Below, one piece after another: positions 36,063 to 45,992 of a DNA stretch of 50,715 nucleotides. The notes under the pieces are model-generated. The model had not been told where the DNA came from and made no database searches. It was given only the letters and a program-made list of their open reading frames with translations. The position numbers and the translations under genes are program-made. How positions within the stretch are numbered: the first letter of the stretch is position 1; the number at the start of each line of letters is the position of its first letter. Origin of the DNA: Planctomycetota bacterium (lineage in GTDB: Bacteria > Planctomycetota > MHYJ01 > WSZJ01 > JACPWG01); contig JACPWG010000143.1 in the NCBI GenBank assembly GCA_016197205.1, positions 1-50,715 of the forward strand, read 5' to 3'.

Positions 36063-39000
36063 ATGCCGGACTCGCCTTCATCGCCCCAAACCGCATCCAG
36101 GAGTTGGTCTTCCCGCCTCGGCCTCGCCGCCCTCGCGCTCCTCGTCCTCGGCGCCGCCGTGCTCGCGCTGCGCGGACGTCAACTCTACGTCGCCACCCTG
36201 TACCCCGACAACCCGCTCGACTTTCGCGTCGCCGCCCCGCGCGCGCTCGTCGTCGGCGGCACAAACGTCGTCCACTGCGCCGTGCTGGATCGACGACGCG
36301 GCGCGGGCCTCGCCGGCGTGCGCATCGAGGCCGCCATCCTCCCCCAGGACGGACCCGAGGTCCCGGCCGGCGCCGGCACGACGGACGGCGAAGGCACGCT
36401 CGATCTCCAGATGGATGGTGCCGCCATTCGCCGCGGTCCGCAGCGACTCCGCGTCCGGCTGGTCTCTTCGCCGCTCGGCCCCGACGAGGTCGTGCTCTCG
36501 CTCTCCGGCGAACGACCAGCCCGCCTGCTCCTCACCTGCGACAAGCCCCTCTACCAGCCCGATCAGGTCATCCACGTGCGCGCGCTCGCCATGGACACGG
36601 CCGCCGGCCGGCCGATCTCCGGCGAGTCCCTCACCTTCGAGGTCGAAGATCCCAAGGGGAACAAGGTCTTCCGCCGCTCCGCGCCCACGTCCCGCTTCGG
36701 CATCGCGTCCGCGGATTTCCGGCTCGCCGAGGAAGTCAACCTGGGGGCCTTCAAGCTCCGCGCCCAGGTCGGCGACCTCTCGACCGAGAAGACCGCAACC
36801 GTGAGCCGCTACGTCCTCCCCAAGTACAAACTAGAGCTGGCCACCACCCAGGCCTTCTATCTCGCCGGCCAGACGCTCCATGGCAGCGTGGACGCCAACT
36901 ATTTTTTCGGCAAGCCCGTCGCCGGCGGCGAGGTCGCGGTCGACGTCGGGACCTTCGTCGAACGCTTCGACTCCATCGCCGTGCTCCGCGGCAAGACCGA
37001 CGCCGCCGGGCACTTCGACTTCGAGCTGAAGCTCCCCGGTCACTTCGTGGGGCTTCCGCTCGAAAAGGGGAACGCGCTCCTCAAGCTGGAAGCGAAGGTC
37101 ACGGACACCGCGCAGCACGCGGAAGCGAAGACCGCGACGCGCATCGTGGCGCGCGAGGCGATCCAACTCCAGGTCGTCCACGAAAGCGGTATCCCGGTCC
37201 CGGGCATCGAGAATCGCTACTACGTGTCGACGAGCTACCCGGACGGACGCCCGGCGCGCGCGACGGTCACGGTCGCCGGGCCGGAGCGCGCGCACTGGAC
37301 CTTCCAGACCTCGGAGGCGGGGATCGGCATCCTCGCGTGGACGCCGCCCGCGGTGAATCCTCGCGGCTACGGCTACCGCCCCGGCGGCGGCGCCGCCGCA
37401 CAGCCCTTCACGCTCGAGGCCCGCGACACGGCCGGCCAGGTCGGCCACGGAGGCTTCGATCCGGCCCACCCCGTCCTTGCCGCCGAAGACCAGCAGAACT
37501 GGTGGCAGCCGGACCCGAAACGCGTGGGACGCGGCGCCGACGGCACGGCGCGCTTCCTCCTTCGGACCGACAAGGCACTGTATCGGGCCGGCGAAACGGC
37601 GCATCTCTCGCTCGTCGCCGCGGCCGAGGGCGGACGGTACACGGTGGACCTCGTGCGCGGCGGTCAGACCTGCCTCACCAAGCTCGTCAAGGCGACCGGG
37701 AAGGAGACCCCGCTCGACCTCGACCTCGACACGGGCCTCGCCGGCACGCTCTACGTCCAGGCCTACCGTCTCCTCCCGGACGGGAACTGGGCGCGTGACC
37801 GCAGGGTGATCTACGTGGATCAGCCGAAGGACCTCGAGCTCACCGCCACGCTCGACCGCGAGACCTACAAACCGGGGGAGTCCGCGAAGGTGAGTTTCGC
37901 GGTGCGCGCGGCCGGCGGCGCGGCCGAGCCCGCCGCGCTCTCGCTCTCCGTGGTCGACGAAGCGGTCTTCGCCCTTTCCGAAAATCAGCCCGGGCTCGAG
38001 AAGGTCTACTTCTCGCTCGAAAAGGAAATCCTGGAGCCGAAGTACCAGGTGAAGTGCGCGCCGGTGTCCGTGCCGGAGCTGGTGCGGGCCGGCGGTCCCC
38101 CGCCTCCGCCCCCGATCCAGGAGGCCGCCGCCGCGGCGCTCGCCGCGCTCGAGCTCCCGGAGGAGTCGGCGCCGGTCACCACGTATCAGAAGCGCATGGA
38201 CGAGTATCAGTCCACGCATTGGGAGCGTGAGCACGCCCTGCGCGAATTCATGAGCCTGTGGTTCACGGTGGCCGTGTGCACCCTGCCCGTGCTTCTGCTC
38301 TGGCTCCTGCCGGGCGTGTGCCTTTGGAAATCCTACCGGCTGGGCCGGGCGATCGACTGGTGGGTCGGCGTCCCCGCGGCGATCGGACTCGCCTTTCTGG
38401 TCACGTGGCTCTTCCCGGAACGGCACCGATCGCCTATCTTCTTCCTCGGCGCACTCGGGCTGATCTTCCTGGGCGCGCTCCTCGTCTATGGGCAGCGGGG
38501 CTTCCGCGCCCGGAGCAACTGGGGGAGGGCCGGCTTTTTTGTCACACTTCTCCTCGGCGCGTTCCTCTTCGCCGCCGTCGCGTTCGAGCGCCAGACCGCG
38601 AACCTGTTCCGGCGGTCGACGAACGCCCTGAGCACGGGGAGTGTGGCGAAGGCCGAAGAGTCCGGGGTCTTCACGGGTCTGACGGATGCGGTGCCGGTGC
38701 CCGCGCCCGGCGGGGAGGTACAGGGGCGGCCGATGGCTTCCCTCGAACGCCGGACCGCCGGCGGCGAGGCCGGCGCCGACCGAAAGTCCTCCGTCCGCGT
38801 CCGCGAGTATTTCCCGGAGACGCTCTTCTGGCTGCCGCAGCTCCTCACCGACGACGACGGCCGGGCCGTCGCGGACGTCCCGCTCGCGGACAGCATCACC
38901 ACCTGGCGCATGAGCGTGCAGGGCGTCTCGGCCGCCGGCCGCCTCGGGGGCCTCGACCGCGGCATTCGCGTCTTCCAGGACTTCTTCGTGGACATCGACC

Positions 39001-40925
39001 TCCCCGTGAGCCTCACCGACGGGGACGAGGTCCACGTCCCAGTCGCGATCTACAATTACTTGAAAGAGCCGCAAACCGTCGAGCTGGAGCTCGAGGCGGC
39101 GGACTGGTTCCTCGGTCTGGACGAGCCGAAGAAAAAGGTGGAGTTGGCCGCGGGCGAGGTGACGTCCGTGCGCTTCGGCCTGCGCGCGCGGCGATTCGGC
39201 CTCGGCAAGCTCACCGTCTACGCCTTCGGGTCCAAAGGGTTCAAGGACGCCGTCCGGCGCTCGGTCCGCGTGCTGCCGAACGGCGAGGAGCGGGAGGCCT
39301 CGGTCGGCAACCGCTTGGCGGCCGGCGCGACGGAGACCCTCCGGATCCCGGAGGAGGCGATCGACGGGGCGAGTTCGCTGCTCTTCAAGCTCTACCCCGG
39401 GACCTTCTCGCAAGTCATGGACGGGCTGGAGCGGCTCGTGCAGATGCCGTACGGCTGATTCGAGCAGACCACGTCGGTCACCTACCCCAACGTCCTCGTG
39501 CTGGGGTACCTGGAGGAGACCGGCAAGTTGACGCCGGAGGCGTCGATGAAACTCGAGCAGGCGCTGAACCTGGGCTTCCAGCGGCTTTGCACGTTCGAAG
39601 TGAGCGGCGGCGGCTTCGACTGGTGGGGACACGCGCCCGCGAACGTCCTGCTTTCCGCGTACGGCATTCTCGAACTCTCGGACATGAACAAGGTCTATCC
39701 CATCGACATGGCGCTCGTGGACCGGGCTAAATCGTGGTTGCGGGGGCAACAGCGGTCGGACGGTTCGTGGCGCGAGGCGCACCTGCCCCACTCGCTCGCG
39801 ATCGCGTCCGCGGAATTGCCGGTGACGGCGTTCGTGGCCTGGTCGCTCGCGGAGACGGGGGACGCCTCCGAGACCGTAACGCGCGCGCTCGACTACGTCC
39901 GGCGGGGCGTCTCGGGAAATGCGGCGACGAAGGATCCCTACGTGCTGGCGCTCGCGGCGAACGCGCTCCTCGCGCGCGACGCGAAGGACGCGACGGGGCT
40001 GGCCTGCGTGGAGCGGCTGCTCGCGGTCGCCACGGACGCGGAGAAGACGCTGCACTGGCAAATGGGCGGGTCGACGCTGACCTATGGCGGCGGCGAGGCC
40101 GGCAACGTGGAGCTGACGGCGATCGCCGCCCTCGCGCTGCGACGCGTGCCGGCGGAAACGCCGCGCCTGCACAAGGCGCTCACGTGGCTGATCCAGGCGA
40201 AGGACCCGCGCGGCGGCTGGCACTCGACGCAGGCGACGATTCTGGCGATGAAGGCGTTGCTCGCCGGGTCATCGAAACAGGCGACCTCGTCGCGTGCGCG
40301 GGTCGCGTTGACCGTGAACGGAAAGTCCGTGGCGCCGATCGACGTCACGCCGGAGACGAGCGATCTCCTGCAGCAGGTCGATTTGCGGGAGCACGTCGTG
40401 AAGGGGGAGAACCGGGTGGAGCTGGCGGTCGAGGGGGAGGCGGCGATGAGCTACCAGCTTTCGACGCGCTACTACCTGCCGTGGCCGGGCGGCGGCGGCA
40501 GGGGGGGCGGAGGAGCGGGCGGGCGGCCGCCGGAGGCGAAGCGGCCCGTCGAAATCGAGGTCGCGTACGACAAGTCGACCTTGGCCGTGGACGACACCGT
40601 GGACTGTCGTATACGAGTGACCTACAACCTGCCGGATCCGGCCTTCATGGTGATCGTGGACCTGGGGATCCCGCCGGGGTTCACGCCGGACGCCGGCGCC
40701 TTCGCGGAGCTGGTCGGCTCGAAGCGGATCGACAAATACTCGATCACCGGGCGGCAGATCACCGTGTACCTGGGGAACGTCGCGCGCGAACGGCCGATCG
40801 AGTTCTCGTACAGCCTGCGCGCGCGCTTCCCGATCCGCGCGCAGACGCCGGAGAGCGCGGTGTACGAGTACTACAACCCGGCGCACCGGGCGACGGCGGC
40901 GCCGGTGAAGCTGGAGGTGCGATAG
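36063..40925 (+). CDS. Alpha-2-macroglobulin, metazoan-like, with TGA at the thioester cysteine and internal membrane segments
   Basis: One frame of 1620 residues is interrupted only by TGA at 39456-39458. N-terminal anchor (residues about 20-38), then MG domains with the animal-type phrase SRYVLPKYKLELATTQAFY, and KTDKALYRAGE-like blocks. Four hydrophobic segments lie at about 730-755, 766-786, 790-810 and 823-842, in the region where bait and linker domains normally sit. A TED domain begins after MPYG-TGA-FEQTTSVTYPN, where every active relative has Cys. The 488 residues after it (helical TED, LSTRYYLPW receptor-like end) are intact. Either selenocysteine, readthrough, a nonsense mutation or a read error explains the codon; if it is a stop, the protein lacks its whole trap. 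Confidence 0.8.
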
Positions 40926-41136
40926 CGGAACGGCTGTGAGCTGGATCGTCACCCTGGTGAAGCGGGAGCCACCGGAGATGCGTGCGCAAACTCTGAACGA
41001 ACTACATGGGCGGCCACTATGCGAAAGGAGGTCGTCCCACGGGTGGCCACGGTCGTGGGCTATACAGCCTCAGATCTCCCTTTTCGTGTCTCATTTGCTC
41101 GTGAATGAGGTAGGACCTCCGTTCGTTACGGAATCC

Positions 41137-41895
41137 TTACCTCGTGTCAAATTCGAGGACTTCGAAATTTGTCTGGAATGAGCGTGGTTCCCCGTCTGGA
41201 GTAAGGTTGGCCCAGTCCCGCCTCACAAGGAATCCGAGAATTTCAGGCGAGTACCAAGTCCGAATGAGGGTGGAGAGCTCGGTTCGCACCTCCAAGAAGG
41301 TGCAGCTCAGGTCGCGGCCCGCAACGCGGAGGATGTGCTCCCGCTCGAAGCGTACCGGGTTGAGACTCCGTGCGCGCCACCTCATTGGCGGCAGGTTCAC
41401 GACGTGGTTCATGAGCAAAAGCGGTCGCGTCGGGTAGCAGAATTCCTCTTCCTCCATCACAGGGATTCCCGTCGCCTCGTCCATCCACAAAATGGTCGCG
41501 GCAGGCGACACTCCGCGCGCATACTCTTTCCTCCAGCGCTTACAGGTCAGTTGGGTGGGGCCAATGCGGAGAGTTTTTCGCCCAATGTTTGGTTCACATG
41601 GCGGCGGCAAGCCCCTCGCCGTGAGGGGAATTCTCAGGTCAATGGGTAGCTCCAACAGTACCTCATGCTCGGGACTCGACCGGAGCGTGGAGACCATCAC
41701 GACTTCCCCAGATGTGACGCGATCCACGATGATCTCTCGATTTCCCCAGTTTCCCATGCATCGATTGTCCCGTGCCAGCACTCTGGAGCCTGGGCCAAAC
41801 CTCGCCCAGCTATACGGGAGACCGCCAGCGTCTCCCGCGGAGGCGCAGACAGACGTAGTGAGCATGAAACAGAGGACGACTCGGCAAGACCTCAT
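41137..41895 (-). CDS. Secreted partner of the leader protein at 41911, two-repeat protein
   Basis: 252 residues. A signal peptide (VVLCFMLTTSVCASAG) is followed by two similar halves: one with RIGPTQLTCKRW and ATILWMDEATGIPVM, the other with RVAGRDLSCTFLEV and IRTWYSPEILGFLVRRDW. Each has a beta-strand, a single Cys and a W-containing strand, like small periplasmic lipid- or protein-binding domains. It starts 15 nt after the stop of the leader gene and is visibly lower in GC than the tail-like genes. It could be immunity, chaperone or an accessory of that protein; no match known to me. Confidence 0.65.
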   Translation of the reverse strand: MRSCRVVLCFMLTTSVCASAGDAGGLPYSWARFGPGSRVLARDNRCMGNWGNREIIVDRVTSGEVVMVSTLRSSPEHEVLLELPIDLRIPLTARGLPPPCEPNIGRKTLRIGPTQLTCKRWRKEYARGVSPAATILWMDEATGIPVMEEEEFCYPTRPLLLMNHVVNLPPMRWRARSLNPVRFEREHILRVAGRDLSCTFLEVRTELSTLIRTWYSPEILGFLVRRDWANLTPDGEPRSFQTNFEVLEFDTR

Positions 41896-41910
41896 GACCG
41901 CTCCCCGGGG

Positions 41911-43233
41911 TTATTTGACTAACGGGGCGAAAGGAATCCAGACCGGTTCAGGCCACTTCGGCACAAGCCGCATCATCTGGTCGAGGGTCGTTGGCCATGT
42001 GCTGAGCACGACTGTGAATTTGACGTAGAAGCACCCCAGCGGGATCGGCGGAGCCAAGCAGAGGAGCGTTGACTGAAGCTCGGTCTCGATTTCCAACTCA
42101 TCTCCCTGCCGGACGTTGTACGGACCCGGGAAAAATCCCTTGATTGCCTGTGCAATCTTGACGCTGAGCATAGCCGTCTGATAATCGCCTCGCAGATCCA
42201 TACTCAGGCCGGGGCAGTCGAGCATGACCTGCCCCCCGCTCGAGTCGGTCCACTGGATGCCATAAGTCGATCTGCCCTGGTCCTTGACCCACCGGGAGTC
42301 TTGGGAGGCCAGCACCGTGGCACCGAGCATGCTCCTAGTCCCGATGTAGCGATACTGGGTTCGGACATAGTTGGTCCACACCAAGTCTTGGCACCATGGC
42401 GCATAGGCTCGGTAGAGGAGGCAGAGGTTCCCAAGAACATCCCGAACCCACGTTTCCTTCGGGAAGCTGTGCTGCGCCCTTCGAACCGCGACCGTCAGAT
42501 TTCTTGCAGGCCTCTTGAAGTGCCAGTACCTGACAACACCGGACGGATCTGGCACTCGCACCGTACCGGCGTCTGTGCCGGTCTTGTCCGCCTCTTCGAT
42601 GGCCCTCTTGTCACCCGGGTCGGGCTGAGTGTGCCCCCGTTGCCCTTTTGGCGGAACCTCATCTCCGCCGGGCATCCCTGGATACGGCTTCCTGTCCGGG
42701 CCCTCTTCACTCGAACCGATCTCGAAGAACACCCCCGCGCCCGGTACCGGGAGCAGGCCGCGCGGCATTCCGGCTGACAAGGCAGGAGCCGGGACGGCCG
42801 TCGTTTCCAGGCTGCCAGTCTTCCGAGCAAGTGTCAACCAGCCGTTTTCATCGCCCTCCGACCCACCGACTCCCCCGTCGAACTCCCCGAGGCCAGCGAT
42901 TAACTCAGGACCAGGAATCTCGCCGGATCCGCCCGGGAACATCCGCGCTCTCACATTTGGCTGTCCGTTGAGGAAGAGCAATTCGTCCGTGTCGAGCGGC
43001 ATCGACGGCGTCACGTCCCCGTTGGTGTACACGCCCCCTGGGCGCCGCTCGGGCGGGGGCACCGTTCCCCGAGGGTCGGAGGGGTCGCGCAGCGGTGTGG
43101 TGTAGGGCTGCGAGGAAGAGGAGAAGGGCGACGCGCCGTAGCTTCCCCGTGGAGCGGCCGGCGTCGGTCTCGAAGCGTGGGGGCGAACGCGCCGCGTGTA
43201 CCTCGCGCTGTTGAAGGGGCCTTCGGCGGGCAT
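41911..43233 (-). CDS. Leader-type variable protein 1 (putative effector or tip)
   Basis: 440 residues from ATG 43233, with AGGAGG six nt upstream. It opens MPAEGPFNSARYTRR, then a Pro/Ser-rich linker, then PYTTPL and SMPLDTDELLFLNGQPNVRARM followed by GEIP (about residues 75-113). The same blocks occur in the protein at 47763. From there the sequence is unlike its cousin: an acidic linker, then a C-terminal domain with SFPKETWVRDVLGNLC and GGQVMLDCPGLSMDLRGDY. The layout (conserved leader, variable C-terminus, different downstream gene) is that of polymorphic effectors, or of exchangeable receptor tips. Confidence 0.7.
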   Translation of the reverse strand: MPAEGPFNSARYTRRVRPHASRPTPAAPRGSYGASPFSSSSQPYTTPLRDPSDPRGTVPPPERRPGGVYTNGDVTPSMPLDTDELLFLNGQPNVRARMFPGGSGEIPGPELIAGLGEFDGGVGGSEGDENGWLTLARKTGSLETTAVPAPALSAGMPRGLLPVPGAGVFFEIGSSEEGPDRKPYPGMPGGDEVPPKGQRGHTQPDPGDKRAIEEADKTGTDAGTVRVPDPSGVVRYWHFKRPARNLTVAVRRAQHSFPKETWVRDVLGNLCLLYRAYAPWCQDLVWTNYVRTQYRYIGTRSMLGATVLASQDSRWVKDQGRSTYGIQWTDSSGGQVMLDCPGLSMDLRGDYQTAMLSVKIAQAIKGFFPGPYNVRQGDELEIETELQSTLLCLAPPIPLGCFYVKFTVVLSTWPTTLDQMMRLVPKWPEPVWIPFAPLVK

Positions 43234-43378
43234 GCCCGTCCTCCTAGAAAAGCCGGAGCCCTCGCGTTTGGAGCCTGGCGCCCGTAGTTGGCTCTCTCAG
43301 TATTGCCAAGAACCGCCGACAACACGCGGGCCACCGCGGGCACCCCGGAAGTCCCGCAGCGATGTCGCGGCGAATTCC

Positions 43379-43732
43379 CTACTGGCACGAAAACGTCAGG
43401 TCGGCGTCGAACGTCGCGGAAACCATGTTTCCAACGATCGTCACCGCCACGCGAATGTGCGAGAAATCCAGCCCGGTCTGAGCCAGCATGTTGTTGCCGA
43501 ACGTGTCCTGTGTGATGTTCGCGATCGTTCGCCAGACCCGGCCCCCATTATACGTGCCCTGCAACTCGTAGGTGACCGTCGGCACTCCATTGACCTGAAT
43601 CGTGACGACATCCAGCACGACCTTGTTCCCCTCGACGGGGATCGGACCGGAGATCACCGAGGTCGCGTAATTCGTGTTGGTCGAGAGGAATTGTTCCCGG
43701 TACACCGGGACGTGTTTCGTCCCACAGAGCAT
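43379..43732 (-). CDS. Tail-like beta-rich structural protein B (copy 1)
   Basis: 117 residues starting MLCGTKHVPVYREQF. Mostly beta strands (VLDVVTIQVNGVPTVTYELQ, VRIAVTIVGN-like block), ending FDADLTFSCQ. A nearly identical copy is at 49836 and a divergent one at 45993. Pattern and company suggest a small phage-tail or fibre-associated structural protein. Confidence 0.7.
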   Translation of the reverse strand: MLCGTKHVPVYREQFLSTNTNYATSVISGPIPVEGNKVVLDVVTIQVNGVPTVTYELQGTYNGGRVWRTIANITQDTFGNNMLAQTGLDFSHIRVAVTIVGNMVSATFDADLTFSCQ

Positions 43733-43749
43733 GCTGCCAGCCCTCGTGC

Positions 43750-44046
43750 CTACTGAATTCCGAAGACCCGCATCGCCATCAGCCGCAAAAGCCGGCGCCG
43801 CTCCCCTTCGTCCAGGGCGTCCAACCGGGCGACGAGGTCTCGCGCCTCCGCGAGCCGCGCCGACTCTTCCCGCGCCCGACGACACGGGTCGTGCGCAGCC
43901 AGGACGGCCTGCGCCGTCCCGAGCTGCGCCGGCGTCTGCGGCGCGGCCCAGTCAATCCGACCCGTGGACGCGCAGCCGACGACCGCCAGCCCCGCGGAGC
44001 GAAGCTCGTCGTAGAGGGCTACGGGATCGTGGAGGTCGGCGGCCAT
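43750..44046 (-). CDS. Small tail-operon protein A (copy 1)
   Basis: 98 residues. N-terminal half HDPVALYDELRSAGLAVVGC, ASTGRIDW and PAQLGTAQAVLAAHDP, then a charged helix (ARDLVARLDALDEGERRRLL). The first half resembles small proteins that follow tail-fibre genes in phages. Its ATG overlaps the stop of the fibre-like gene by one base (TGATG on the minus strand), so they are coupled. Copy 2 is at 50207. Confidence 0.7.
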   Translation of the reverse strand: MAADLHDPVALYDELRSAGLAVVGCASTGRIDWAAPQTPAQLGTAQAVLAAHDPCRRAREESARLAEARDLVARLDALDEGERRRLLRLMAMRVFGIQ

Positions 44047-45164
44047 CACCCGAGCACCTCCGCCACCAGCCCGGACTGAAACAGGCTGCTGCCGTTGTCT
44101 CCATACCAAGTCGCGTTCACGGTTCCCGTCGTGGCCTCAAGCCACGCGAGGTAGTGGTAGCCGATTCCAGGGTTTCCCACGTAGCGCGCGGACGGCTTCG
44201 CTGGGGCCGCGTAGGTGCTTATGTGCGACCTCACCACGGCCCCAAAGACCTTCGCGGAGTTTACCGTCCTCGAGTCCACTCCGACCCCGACGAACGCCTC
44301 CTTAAAACTCGTGGACACGTCCGAGTACCCACCCACGACGAACGCCGCCACCGGGTCCTCGTTCAGGCCCTGCACATACTCGACCTGGTTCGCTGAATTC
44401 GCGTTGGCCTGCCTGATCGTCGAGCTGCCGTAGACCCAGGAGTTCGTGGGGTCGACGGCGCTCAGGTACCGCAGGATCCGGTTGTACGCATTCCAGACGA
44501 ACCGCTTGCCCTCGCTGTCCTCCGTCACGTTCGTCCCGCTGGCCCGGATCGTGCCGAGGTAGCGCCGCGTGGTCGCGCCGCTCTTCACGTACACGCCGTC
44601 CTGAACCGCCAGCGCGTCCGCGCGCGTCGTGTCGTTCGTCCAGGCCGCTGACAGCTCCAGCGCCGCAGCCGAGCCAGTCCAGTTCCCGAACACATCGTAG
44701 TTCTTCGCGCTCGTCAACGTCAAGGCCAAGTTGATTTCGGAGAAGGTGCGCGTCGCCCAGTTCGTGCCGTCGTAGAGGTCGAGCCGGTTCCCCCGGAACG
44801 GCGTGAAGTAGAGCGTCCCCTGCGCTGTCCGGTCGCTCGTGCTGACCGGCACGCCGGCTTCGGTGGTCAGCCGGCCCTCGCAGAGGCCGTTCGTCTGCGA
44901 CCCGCCGGTGCCGGCGGGCACGGACCACGCCGCGTCCTCGCGCAGGAACTTCGCCGAGCCCGCCGTCGCCCCCGGGTCCGGGACCATGCCCCGGTAGTGG
45001 TCGGGGCCCGAGGCGCCGAAGTCCCGGAACCACCACCCAAGCGGAGCGCGAGGGGCGAAGGCCTGCCCGGCGATCGCCAGCCCGGCCTCGTCAGGCACGA
45101 CCTCCGGCAATGGGAGAGTCCCCCTGAGCCCCCCGCCCAGCAGCATGAACGGTTCGACGTGCAT
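44046..45164 (-). CDS. Phage tail-fibre-like or receptor-binding protein
   Basis: 372 residues. The N-terminal part (MLLGGGLRGTLPLPEVVPDE, DHYRGMVPD) is followed by a long beta-rich region with repeated Ser/Thr/Gly/Asn (YDGTNWATRTFSEINLAL) and an end reading GIGYHYLAWLEATTGTVNAT. This matches the style of phage side-fibre and host-binding proteins, which are surface-exposed trimers. It is adjacent to and coupled with small tail-operon genes. A second copy of its 3' end is at the window's right edge. Confidence 0.65.
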   Translation of the reverse strand: MHVEPFMLLGGGLRGTLPLPEVVPDEAGLAIAGQAFAPRAPLGWWFRDFGASGPDHYRGMVPDPGATAGSAKFLREDAAWSVPAGTGGSQTNGLCEGRLTTEAGVPVSTSDRTAQGTLYFTPFRGNRLDLYDGTNWATRTFSEINLALTLTSAKNYDVFGNWTGSAAALELSAAWTNDTTRADALAVQDGVYVKSGATTRRYLGTIRASGTNVTEDSEGKRFVWNAYNRILRYLSAVDPTNSWVYGSSTIRQANANSANQVEYVQGLNEDPVAAFVVGGYSDVSTSFKEAFVGVGVDSRTVNSAKVFGAVVRSHISTYAAPAKPSARYVGNPGIGYHYLAWLEATTGTVNATWYGDNGSSLFQSGLVAEVLG

Positions 45165-45167
45165 TGC

Positions 45168-45524
45168 CTACGCGATCCTATTCACGTAGCCGGAAATCAA
45201 GAGCACATTGGCCGAGCTCGCGAAGGCGCGACACACCAGGCCTCCGTTCAGCACCTGGCCGGTGACGACGGGGATGGGCGGGCTCGACTTCGGGATCGTC
45301 AGCGCCTTGACGATCAGGTCATCCGGATTCGTCGTCCCGCCGAACTCCACCGTCAGCGTGCGGTCGCTCGTGTCGGTGTTTGTGACCCAGAGGTACACCT
45401 CGTCGAACGAGGCTGCGCCGGCAACCGCCGTGTGAAGCGTGGTCCCGGGGGTCGCCGTGGCGGCCACCTTGATCGGGCGGCCGCTCGTCGAGCCCGAGAG
45501 GAGAACGCGCGAATAATTCGCCAC
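45168..45524 (-). CDS. Phage-like tail accessory protein
   Basis: 118 residues from a GTG at 45524 (MANYSRVLLSGSTSGRPIKV). Beta-rich, with FDEVYLWVTNTDTSDRTLTVEFGGTTNPDDLI and a hydrophobic finish (VLLISGYVNRIA). The phrasing recalls small proteins of phage tail modules. It lies 3 nt from the genes on either side, so one operon. Confidence 0.65.
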   Translation of the reverse strand: MANYSRVLLSGSTSGRPIKVAATATPGTTLHTAVAGAASFDEVYLWVTNTDTSDRTLTVEFGGTTNPDDLIVKALTIPKSSPPIPVVTGQVLNGGLVCRAFASSANVLLISGYVNRIA

Positions 45525-45527
45525 CGC

Positions 45528-45968
45528 TCATCTCCCGAAGATCTGGTTTGCCAGGATGTTTTGGTCTGACGCCCAGACGACCGAGGCGCTTCCTCCCCCG
45601 GCGCAGCCGCCCCCCTCGGGGGTGAACATTCGGGAGAGTTCGGACCAGAGGTCGTGTCGAACCTGCTCGTACAACGAATGGTAGGAATCGAACCCCCCGT
45701 TCGCCTCGCTCACAGGCGCGGCAGGCGGGTAGACCGGGTCCGCAGCCTCCCAGTCGGCCACCAGTCCCGGCCAAGCCTCTGCCGGAGGCGAGCCGGTCTC
45801 CCCCGCTTCCCAGCCCGTCCATGTCGCCGGCAACGACATCGGCTCAGGACACCCGCTCGGACAAAGAAGCGAGGAGACCTCGAAAGCCTCGTCCTCGCCG
45901 AAGAGCCCGACCTGTTGTTCGCTCTGCGCCTCGCACGCTCCCCCTGCGTCTTCGTCAGCGCACCCCAT
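45528..45968 (-). CDS. Unknown protein of the tail-like operon
   Basis: 146 residues, acidic, with a Cys-containing N-terminus (MGCADEDAGGACEAQ, LLCPSGC), a Trp/Pro-rich middle and a C-terminal helix RHDLWSELSRMF, then GGGCAGGG. No family recognised. Its stop is 3 nt before the next start. Confidence 0.55.
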   Translation of the reverse strand: MGCADEDAGGACEAQSEQQVGLFGEDEAFEVSSLLCPSGCPEPMSLPATWTGWEAGETGSPPAEAWPGLVADWEAADPVYPPAAPVSEANGGFDSYHSLYEQVRHDLWSELSRMFTPEGGGCAGGGSASVVWASDQNILANQIFGR

Positions 45969-45992
45969 CGTCGCACCTCGTTTCTGGCGGAC

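Larger units (their letters stand above)
43234..44258. repeat. Segmental duplication, copy 1
   Basis: The coding part 43379-44258 matches 49836-50715 without indels (offset 6457), at about 95 percent identity. The spacer to the leader gene is also similar (145 versus 146 bp). It covers genes of 117 and 98 residues and the 3' end of the fibre-like gene. Similarity stops soon after the leader start. Confidence 0.85.

Noticed and set aside
36831..40223. 1130-codon open frame on the minus strand
   Set aside because: Antisense shadow of the second alpha-2-macroglobulin, with no motif and biased composition.
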